From Diatrype stigma (Eukaryota; Ascomycota; Sordariomycetes; Xylariales; Diatrypaceae), in assembly GCA_022225965.2 (NCBI GenBank), contig JAKJXP020000127.1, positions 1-64,000 on the forward strand: a stretch of DNA of 64,000 bases, written 5' to 3'. A model generated the notes under the pieces. It did no database searches and was not told the DNA's origin. It saw only the letters and a program-made list of their open reading frames with translations. Shown piece after piece: positions 55,936-64,000 of the stretch; position 1 is the stretch's first letter, and each line of letters begins with the position of its first letter. The translations under genes were made by a program, and so were the position numbers.

Positions 55936-58319
55936 ATGACCGACTCAGAAGCCCAAGCCCAAGCCCAGCAGACTGGTACGAGGATTCCGAGATTCCCACA
56001 AAATAAGAGTCTCCCAATATAGCATACTTATGTTCATCCTATCATATGATCGGCGACTGACCTAAGAATATAGCCAGCGGCGCCAATGCTGTTGGTGCCA
56101 ATGCCGCTGCCAATGCCGCTGCCAATACCAGCGCCGGCGCCACCACTGCTAGCAGTGCTTCAGGACCCGTCGGCCCAGATCAGCAAGATGCGATCTCCGC
56201 TACAGCGATCTCCTCAGAGAAGGGGGCGCAGAACCCGAACCAGGACCGCGGTACTCCGGCCCCGCTCATGGTCGATCGCGGCTCCGTCATGACGCCCGAC
56301 CTGACGTCCCCGGACCCGCTGGGCTTCGGCCGGCACCGCCACGGGAACGTCACACGGCAGCAGATGTCGATCGACCACCCGCGGGGCAACCCGCGCAAGC
56401 TGAAGAAGTTCTACACGCGGCAGAACGAGCTGATCGACCAGTTCCTCGGGGCCGACGACGAGGAGCGCCTCAAGGTCGAGGAGGACGTCCGCATGGGCCC
56501 CAAGATCAAGTTCGCCGTCAACGCCTCCTTCGCCGTCAACTTCTGCCTGTTCGTCATCCAGCTCTACGCTGCCGCCTCCACTGGGTCGCTTTCGGTGAAT
56601 ACCTCCACCCAGTGCGATCTCTGTCTCCCATTGCGTGAAACCGGAAAGTTGACCGTTGGTTAGCTGTTCGCCACCGCTGCCGATGCCTTTGTGAGTACCT
56701 AGAGCGACCTGCGATCGCCTCGGAAGTGTCGTCCTTTAACTCGTGCAAACAGATGGACCTCGTCTCCTCCTTCGTGATGCTTACTACGTCCCGCATGGCG
56801 GCTAGACCTAGCGTGTACAAATACCCGGTCGTACGTATTATGCTGGGATGGCATACCACTATACGATGCTGGTACTAATTATCTTGCAGGGCCGCCGAAG
56901 GATTGAGACCATAGGTATCATTCTGTTTTGTGCATTGATGACGACTGTTGCCATACAGCTACTCGTAAGCTCTTTAGATCTCCCAACGGGGATCATCGCC
57001 GATAGCCCTTGTTCTCTCTAACTCAACCTCCCTTTTCCCAGGTAGAATCTGGCCGCTCGCTAGGTGAAGGGCCTTCCGACTCCAGCGAGTTGCAGCTCGT
57101 TCCCATCATAATCGTCGCTGTCGCTAGTAGGTGGTTCGAACTATCTTGAGCCCTCTACCTGAATGCTGACAGTAGACAGTATTCTCGAAGACCAGTCTTA
57201 TGGTATACTGCCTGGCGTACCGACGATATCCAGCCGTTCACGTCTTCTTCGTGAGTTGGACCACCCCCCAAAAAATTCACTAATATCTTCTAACGATCTT
57301 GGTTAGATTGACCATCGCAACGACATTGTTGTCAATTCATTTGGTCTTATCATGTCGGTCATAGGCAACCGGTTCGTTTGGGTAAGTTCGTCGAGAAGCC
57401 AACTTCTCCTATTCCAACCCTTCGAGCTTCAAAAGCAGATAAGCGCCCTCCACCCAACACCACAATCTTCTCCGCCAGATGATGTTTCTTTTCACATTTC
57501 TCACCCCTGAACACGATTACTGACGCCAGGCAACGGGCAGTACTTGGATCCCATCGGCGCCATCATCATTGCCCTCATTATCCTCTTCTCGTGGATAGCG
57601 AATGCATTCGATCAAGTCTGGCTTCTCGTCGGGAAATCGGCACCCAATGAATTCATCTCGAAGCTCATCTACATCTCAATGACGCATGATCTTCAAATTC
57701 AGAAAGTGGACACGGTAAGTGGTCAGTTGGCCATATTGTTGTTTGGATAGTAGGCTAATCAACACTCGAAGTGTCGTGCGGTATGTAATGAACCCATATT
57801 CAACATAGACACAAGAAATTTCTCTGGCAGATATTCTATGACCTTCACGCGAAGCCGTTGCTCATGGAATACGGGAGCGTATTTCTCTGGTCTCGACTGC
57901 TCTGCTCTCCCTTCCAAACTCGCAACCTTTTGCTGAAGGATTAATTATTCTACTTCATGGTGTATTAATCTGCCAACAGTACCACGCCGGTCAAAATTAC
58001 TACGTCGAGGTAGACATCGTCATGGACGAGAATGTGCCGCTGAAGGTCTCTCATGATGTCAGCCAAACCCTACAGAGGAAACTAGAAGGTACGCGCCGAG
58101 AGACCACTATAGAATCATGTTGAGGTTAACAAGTGTGTAGGCTTGGGCGATGTCGAGCGGGCCTTCGTCCACGTCGACTACGAACATGCGCACGATCCCA
58201 AACTAGAGCACAAGCCGCTCTACGAAGAGAAAAAGAAGGGTAGAACGCTCAAAGACCTTCTGCTCTTCCGACGGAAACAAGGCCAGGAGCAGATAGAGCA
58301 AAATAGTCATGAGGAGTGA
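55936..58319 (+). CDS. Cation diffusion facilitator, probable Mn2+ transporter
   Basis: Twelve exons: 55936-55975, 56074-56594, 56664-56690, 56753-56830, 56890-56964, 57042-57126, 57180-57250, 57307-57381, 57541-57714, 57772-57780, 57980-58088 and 58141-58319, giving 480 residues. An Ala/Asn-repeat disordered N-terminus precedes RKLKKFYTRQNELIDQF and TM1 (FAVNASFAVNFCLFVIQLYAA, in parts). The metal site motifs are D194-A-F-M-D198 (TM2) and D301-H-R-N-D305 (TM5), both DxxxD. Zinc CDFs usually have HxxxD, so manganese is the better guess. The C-terminal cytosolic domain (YHAGQNYYVEVDIVMDE) ends with a basic/acidic tail. CDFs export metal from cytosol to vacuole, Golgi or outside. Exon 10 is a 9-nt micro-exon. 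Divergent from the ZIP importer. Confidence 0.92.
57772..57780 (+). other. 9-nt micro-exon of the CDF gene (Cys-Arg-Ala)
   Basis: TGTCGTGCG lies between an acceptor (CGAAG) and a donor (GTATGT). Including it restores the family-typical spacing VDT-xRA-YHAG. The flanking introns are 57715-57771 and 57781-57979. The frame is unchanged with or without it. Confidence 0.75.
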
Positions 58320-59553
58320 TAACGTCTCCTGGCCCCCCTTAACACGCAAGCAGCCGTCTTGGTTGAGGGAAGGGGATGCCACGCGCTCACCTGAGTCTAT
58401 TAGGTCGGCTGCCATCCATCCAACCCCAGGTTGTCTGTCCACTTGCAACCGACGCCGATTGATGGCTGCCAAAACAAAACGTCAACGCTCGTACAGCCCG
58501 AGCCTAGTGTGAAAAACAATTAGCGGTCTTTAAAATTCTGACAAACATCATAGAACACGGTTGGGTGTAATGACGTCTAATGAGGGTGAACTCGCAGGGG
58601 GTTCGCCGAGTTTTACGATGATGGGAGTGGTTTTGGTTTGATGCTTATGGTTATTGGTTTCATGCTTTATGGTTGTGGCTGTAAATACACACACCACTTT
58701 GCACATAGTTCGATACACGATCCGTGCCGGAAGCTATATTCTATAACAACGAAAAGGTTACTACATACGGGCAACAGGGCTGTTTTCAAATCTTGCTCAT
58801 ACCTGTCCAAGAGACTCGAGAGCAGTTAATAGATTTTCCCGTTACCCACCACTAAGTTTGTACGGTTATATGGCATAACTGATGTGGCGTATTTACCCTT
58901 CGAGCTTCAATGGGGCCTGCTCGGGTGTTGACCGAATATGATAAGTTGGTAGTTGTATCAGATATCAAGATGAATAATGTCGATTAGTAAACGTATAAGA
59001 AAGTGGCTGAGTGGGTGGCTTGCTAATTATGAGGCATGATAATTACGATGGTAACATCTATGATATTCTTCATCTGTCAGAATTACTGAGCTACACCTCA
59101 GTTGATATAAGATGGTTGATTCATACGATTGCTTTTATATAACTCCACAGCCGTGTCTTCATATACTATCCCGTCATAGATAATGGTCGACATACCCCTT
59201 CCAGCTTAGAACAATAATGTCTAAAGCATCAATCATTATACCTACTTAGTAGGTAAGGTAATACTTACATCGATCACTTATTCAGTCTGCATTCGAACTC
59301 CGGATCGTCCAAGATCAAAGCGGGTAGGCAGGTGCTACTATAGTAAGGACGGCAATAGGCTGGCAGGTGGGGTTGTACATACACACATACACACATACTT
59401 AGATCTAAATCAGAATCATATGATTGGTTTGACGGACAATCGGCTCATTATTGTAAACTCATCGCACCTGTTAGTCACTTTTCGGAGGGCGGGCAAGGCT
59501 GGGCAACTTCTTCTTCCCACCTTCCCATTCTCTTACGGGAGGGCGCTTTGAAC
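58320..59553. other. CDF 3' flank and COX15 promoter
   Basis: 1.2 kb, AT-rich in the middle, with TAGGTA steps at about 59240-59262 and ACACATAC repeats at about 59378-59398. I saw no coding gene. Confidence 0.55.
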
Positions 59554-61104
59554 ATGTCGCTTCTTATGCCCAGCATACGTTCGGCTGCTTTCAGACTGCC
59601 CAAGACCGCATTCGTGTGCCGCCAATGCCTCCGCCAGCAGCGTTACTTCGCCCCGGCCCGCGTCCGTGAGCTTGTGCGATTCAACTCTACAAGCAGCAGC
59701 AGCGCCGCCGCCGCCCCCACCAGTACCAGCCCCGGCAAGGCCGGTTCTACAATAATTGCATCGGCCACGGCGTCAGCCCAGAGCGCGAAACGGACAGCCC
59801 CTGAAACGAATCCCAAGTCGGTGGCTTACTGGTTGATTGGAAGCGCCGTCAGCGTCTTCGGGATTGTCGTCTTCGGAGGACTTACACGGCTGACCGAATC
59901 TGGGTGAGTGGTCGAACGATTCATTATACACCACCTACATGTGTATATGCACCTATCTATATCATCTTGCCTCCCGATATTCTTCAAGTCAAGCAGCCTG
60001 ACAATCTCCCCCAACAGCCTCAGCATAACAGAATGGAAACCGGTAACAGGGTCCCTCCCGCCCATGTCCCTCGAAGACTGGGAAGCCGAATTCGAAAAGT
60101 ACCGCGCCTCGCCCGAGTTCAAGCTTCTCAACTCACACATGGACCTTGCTGAGTTCAAGAAAATATACTACATGGAGTGGACGCACAGGCTGTGGGGCCG
60201 CTTCATCGGCCTCTCCTTCGTCATCCCGACCGCCTACCTCATCGCGCGCCGGAGGGTCACGCCTCGCATGGCCTGGAACCTCGTCGGCATCTCGGGCCTC
60301 ATCGGCTTCCAGGGCTTCATCGGCTGGTGGATGGTCAAGTCGGGCCTGAAAGACGACCTGTTCGCTCCCGGTTCCCACCCGAGGGTGTCGCAGTACCGCC
60401 TGGCTGCGCACCTGGCGACCGCCTTCGTGTGCTACTCCTGGATGTTGCTCTCCGGTCTCAGCATCCTGCGTACGAGACGTCTAGTCGCCGATCCCGCTGG
60501 TGCTATGAAGCTCTTCGAGGCCCTCCGAAGCCCGGGCATTGTCCCGTTCCGACGGTCGGTTGCGGCCCTCACCGCCTTGGTATCCGTCACGGTGCTCTCG
60601 GGCGCCCTCGTCGCCGGCCTCGATGCCGGGCTCATATACAACGAGTTCCCCAAAATGGGACTCGGCCTCACCCCGCCCTCCTCCGAGCTCTGGGACAAGT
60701 TCTACTCGCGGCAGGAGGACGGGTCGGATCTGTGGTGGAGGAACATACTGGAAAACCCTAGCCTGGTGCAGCTGGACCACCGCATCCTGGCCACCACCAC
60801 CTTCTGCGCCATCCTGGCGCTCTTTGCCTACTCGCGAACCGGCCGGGTGGCCGCCGTGCTGCCTAATAACGCGAGGAAGGGCATGTTGGGCGTCGTGCAT
60901 TTGGTATCATTGCAGGTGGCCCTGGGGATCAGTACCTTGATCTATATGGTCCCCGTATCCCTTGCCGCGGCCCACCAGGCAGGCAGTCTGGCATTGCTAA
61001 CTGGCGTCCTCGTCCTTGGTCACCGCTTGCGGGTGCCGAACTCAACGTTGCGTTTAGTACAGAAGAGGCTGGCGGCCGCCGCAAAGCCGGTACATCGCTC
61101 GTAG
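59554..61104 (+). CDS. COX15: Heme A synthase COX15
   Basis: Two exons, 59554-59903 and 60018-61104, give 478 residues. The Arg/Ser-rich N-terminus (MSLLMPSIRSAAFRLPKT) looks like a mitochondrial presequence. The membrane domain begins with VAYWLIGSAVSVFGIVVFGG and LTRLTESGLSITEWKP, a COX15 signature across the splice junction. Likely heme ligands are the His residues in WTHRLWGR, RLAAHLATAF, QLDHRILA and AAAHQAGSLAL. GLDAGLIYNEFPKMG is present in the second half. The enzyme hydroxylates heme O to heme A in the inner mitochondrial membrane for cytochrome c oxidase. Length fits fungal COX15. No damage is seen. Confidence 0.96.
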
Positions 61105-61932
61105 CAACGCTCTGCTCCCAACTCAACTTACAGGCTGAATGACGATGTATATTATGTACGCCCATGTAAGATTCGAGTTAGAATATGAACCACATCGCTT
61201 CTTTTAGACAAGCTAATGTTTGAAGACTAAACAGTCTAATACCCCCGGAAAATGGGCATCGTATTAGTGCTCATTAAGCGTGCCGATATACGAATACGCG
61301 AATTAAAATTAGGGGTTAGGTAGCTCACTGAGTGGCCGTATCATGATTTTACAATCTATAGACGAGAAGACGGCGCTACACATGTTGGCATTCTCGATGT
61401 TGGACATTCTAAGATAATGAACAAAACCGTATATTCGTGTGGCTGGGTGACTGCCGAAGTCACCGCTGCAAGCCATGTCTTACAGACATGTAGGTGCAAG
61501 AACGAAGACGGGAGTTTCGTACGTCGATGCGTGCGCCCATGCGCCATGCACACCTGGTGACGCTGTTTGATCTGCTAGCGAATCTATTCGCTATCGACGA
61601 TGCACGCAAGCATAGATACTACCCACCTCACGCCCGGCCGAGGGAGAAACACGTGGTGGAAGGTGAACGATCGTAGTGGACTGACTGAAAGCATGCTGCT
61701 GACCCTGAGGAATTCACAGAAAACACGATAGCGTCAGGACGAGCCAAAAGGCATGAGATCGTCTAAGGGTAGCAGCAATGAAGAACGTCTGAATACATAG
61801 TAACTGAATTACATGCAACAGTGCGTGATCGTTGTTTGAGTAGCAGATAGGAGCATGATACGTGAGCTCATGTACAGTCATACATACTATGTAGCATTGC
61901 CAGTGGTATTCATGACTGGACCGAACATGCGT

Positions 61933-61992
61933 ATCGACATGAATATCGACATGAGTATCAACATGAGTATCAACATGAGTATCAACATGAGT
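61933..61992 (+). repeat. 12-bp tandem repeat, 5 copies
   Basis: Units ATCGACATGAAT, ATCGACATGAGT and three identical ATCAACATGAGT copies. An open frame through them would encode an Ile-Asn/Asp-Met-Ser repeat, but no other coding evidence exists. Confidence 0.93.
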
Positions 61993-63473
61993 AGGTACAT
62001 CTGGTTGAGTTCTGCCCTAACCCATCACCTACCCACCGACGACCGTGCAAGTCCACCAGACTTATTTAGCATGGGAACCATTGGCTGGGCGCTGAGCACC
62101 GGCCACACGGAACAATACATAGTGGAAATCACGAATCTGCCCACTGGGGGAGCGTGCTGATGGGCCGGTGGGCTGGTGGGCTATGGGGCCCGTGATAAAG
62201 TTTAGGGTTTTCCCGGAGGCTTATTCAGAGGCGCATCCGAAATAGCACCTGCAGCAACGTGAAAATACTACATACACGCACCCAGAGGCCACTCACTGCA
62301 CTGGGATAATACGAAAGGAACCCACCGACCGCCGTACTCATTGTCTCGAGCAAACTGCCGATTGCCGCCTCGTAAAAGTGAAAGGAGTCACGAGGGCAGC
62401 TTGTCCGCCTGGGCAGCTTGGCTTCTACATACCTAGTAATAAGTGTTTGGGCATGAGGAAGCGAGATTGGGCAGATGTTATAGTAGTATAGGTAGTATAG
62501 GTAGTCCTGGTAGTAAAATACTAACAGTATACGAGTTTGCCACAAGAGCCGGTCTGACCTTTTCTTGCAGTCGGAAGCGGTTGTGATAGGGAGATACGAA
62601 TACTGACATACACTGGATACATATGCGGCATGTGTAGATGGGAATGGCGAGAATGTCAAGCACGGTCTGACGTTCTCGAAAGAAAAGGAAATCGGGCATC
62701 TGGATGTCTGAGTAAGGCCCGGCTAGCTAACCGATACGGGCAGCTATGGTCTCAACCTGGTCAACGCGACTTCATGCGCTCCCAGGCCGTGTTGAACAAC
62801 AGTAATGACACCTGCTAAGCTCGGGAGGTGGTGGATATAGGCGATGAAATAACTCCCTGGGTACTTTAGTTACGTGAAACTGGAATCACTAATAGTATAC
62901 AGGTAATGCAATTTATCCAGAGGTACGGATGCCCCGTTTGCGATTCGCAGGCAATACTTCGTAGATCTAGTTGTACAAGGACAGATACGCGCGCAAAGTA
63001 TTCCCCGGATACCTGCGCGATCTGGCTTCCTAGTTCCAGGGTTGAGGCTGTGGCGCTGATTGAAACTCTTGGCTTCATAAGAGGTAGCATCCAAACGTGT
63101 CGTCTGGTTGTACAGCATTATGCAGGATTCTGGCACCCTGGTCCACGTACAGTAGCTGCTTTGTTCGCTGGAGAACCAACAATGCCATTGCTTCATGTTT
63201 CGTCTAACGCAGTGTCAGACTGGCACAAGTGCAGGTGGTTGGAAGAAGGTTGGATAGGTTGATGTACTACGTAGTACGAAGTATGGAGTTGCATCGAGTG
63301 TGATGCATATGCCCATCAGTGATCACCACGAAGTTATACAATGCAAAAATGGGTTGAAAATCTCCTTATCCTCTCCCCATTCTCCCTCCTCACGCACCCC
63401 TCCTCTTTCTCTGTCTCAGCAACCCACGATACCACGATGGTGTGGCTGTGTGAATACAGAGTTCAAACTGAGC

Positions 63474-63501
63474 GGACTGCGGACTGCGGACTGCGGACTG
63501 C
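63474..63501 (+). repeat. 7-bp tandem repeat GGACTGC, 4 copies
   Basis: Four perfect contiguous copies. The period of seven makes it non-coding in character. Confidence 0.93.
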
Positions 63502-64000
63502 GCGATCGCATGGCCAACCACCACCTGCATTCATTCACCTTCGGCCGCCTTCCTACCGGCGGTTTCAATATCAGCCAATTTTATTCGCGGCGCAGCCATT
63601 TTGGGATTGGTTGAGATCTAGGCAACCCGACAGCCCAACTACTGCAGGTGTATGTACCTACATCCGTGGATGGATGTTTGCAACCTTATAGCCCACCTGG
63701 CAAGAAGCGTGTCAGTCTTTTCTTCCAGCCCCGCCATTACGAAGGAACCTCCAAAGGCTAAAGGTACGTATCGTACCATTTTTGGAGACACTTACCTAAG
63801 TCCCAACAGGTTGCCGAATAAGCGGCTTATGCATCACATGAATCTGAAGTTCTTGATGCTTGTGCACAAAACTATGCATGGTGTACAGGTGGGAATAGCT
63901 ACGCGTCGGCATGTTGATACTAGGTATGTAGTCAATAGAACCCACTGAACCTGTAAACCAACTGAACGATGCAATCCAGATGCAGATCAGCTTGAAAGCG

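Larger units (their letters stand above)
61105..64000. other. Gene-free right edge
   Basis: 2.9 kb with no recognisable gene. It contains a 12-bp tandem repeat (61933-61992) and a GGACTGC heptamer repeat (63474-63501). An exon of a gene continuing beyond the window cannot be excluded near 63400-64000, where pyrimidine-rich sequence and a possible donor (AAAGGTACGT, about 63760) occur. Confidence 0.5.

Noticed and set aside
59908..61104. COX15 starting at 59908.
   Set aside because: That frame reads through the intron from a non-ATG codon. The spliced model supplies the presequence and the first membrane helix.
62906..63262. A 118-codon plus-strand ORF near the right edge.
   Set aside because: No recognisable domain, no splice context, and an overlapping antisense frame of similar length; a chance ORF is as likely.
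1..64000. tRNA, 5S rRNA, CRISPR arrays, retroelement or DNA-transposon genes, viral insertions.
   Set aside because: Reading for T-loop/anticodon patterns, dispersed fungal 5S motifs, spaced repeats, and transposase, integrase or polymerase motifs found nothing supportable. A covariance-model and repeat-library search would be decisive.

Overview
This window is nuclear DNA of a filamentous ascomycete, most likely a Sordariomycete. Three things point there: genes split by short GT-AG introns (about 50-120 nt) with CTAAC-like branch sites; a gene set that includes a fungal phytochrome kinase, a copper-fist factor, a Zn2Cys6 regulator, HP1 and COX15; and intergenic DNA full of TAGGTA/TACCTA microsatellites. 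I found no tRNA, rRNA, CRISPR array or intact transposon.

Layout. 1-10 kb: a minus-strand coiled-coil protein with an N-terminal zinc finger (992-3140), heterochromatin protein HP1 (6137-7525) and a 52-residue single-span membrane protein (9198-9356). 10.9-21.6 kb: a minus-strand phytochrome histidine kinase of about 1434 residues (10888-15442), a SET-domain protein (16732-17376) and a polyQ Zn2Cys6 factor resembling RGT1 (18784-21647). 21.6-37.3 kb is gene-poor; the only gene I can support is the copper-fist factor (26489-28178, minus). 37.3-45.3 kb: a ketopantoate-reductase-family enzyme, an eight-exon ACS-family MFS transporter and a CNNM/Mam3-type CBS membrane protein. 46-50.3 kb: a divergent pair of aromatic-catabolism genes, a carboxymuconate cyclase and an intradiol dioxygenase. 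51.9-61.1 kb: a ZIP transporter, a CDF transporter (divergent from it, with Mn-type DxxxD motifs) and COX15. The last 2.9 kb hold no supported gene.

All gene models were assembled by hand from reading frame, splice-site phase and family-typical protein sequence. Every multi-exon model gives a total coding length divisible by three. Three themes connect neighbours. The cyclase and dioxygenase share a 1.85-kb promoter region and belong to the aromatic ring-cleavage / beta-ketoadipate route. ZIP, CDF, CNNM and the copper-fist factor all concern metal supply or its control. HP1, SET, phytochrome and Zn2Cys6 are regulatory.

The most unusual non-coding signal is a perfect 10-bp palindrome, TACCTAGGTA, found six times, always outside coding exons. 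Three copies lie within 575 bp of the region between the cyclase and dioxygenase genes. I did not find a clearly new multi-gene system. The best leads are this palindrome, an Asp in the ATP-binding G2 box of the phytochrome kinase, the cyclase/dioxygenase pair, and a 9-nt micro-exon in the CDF gene.
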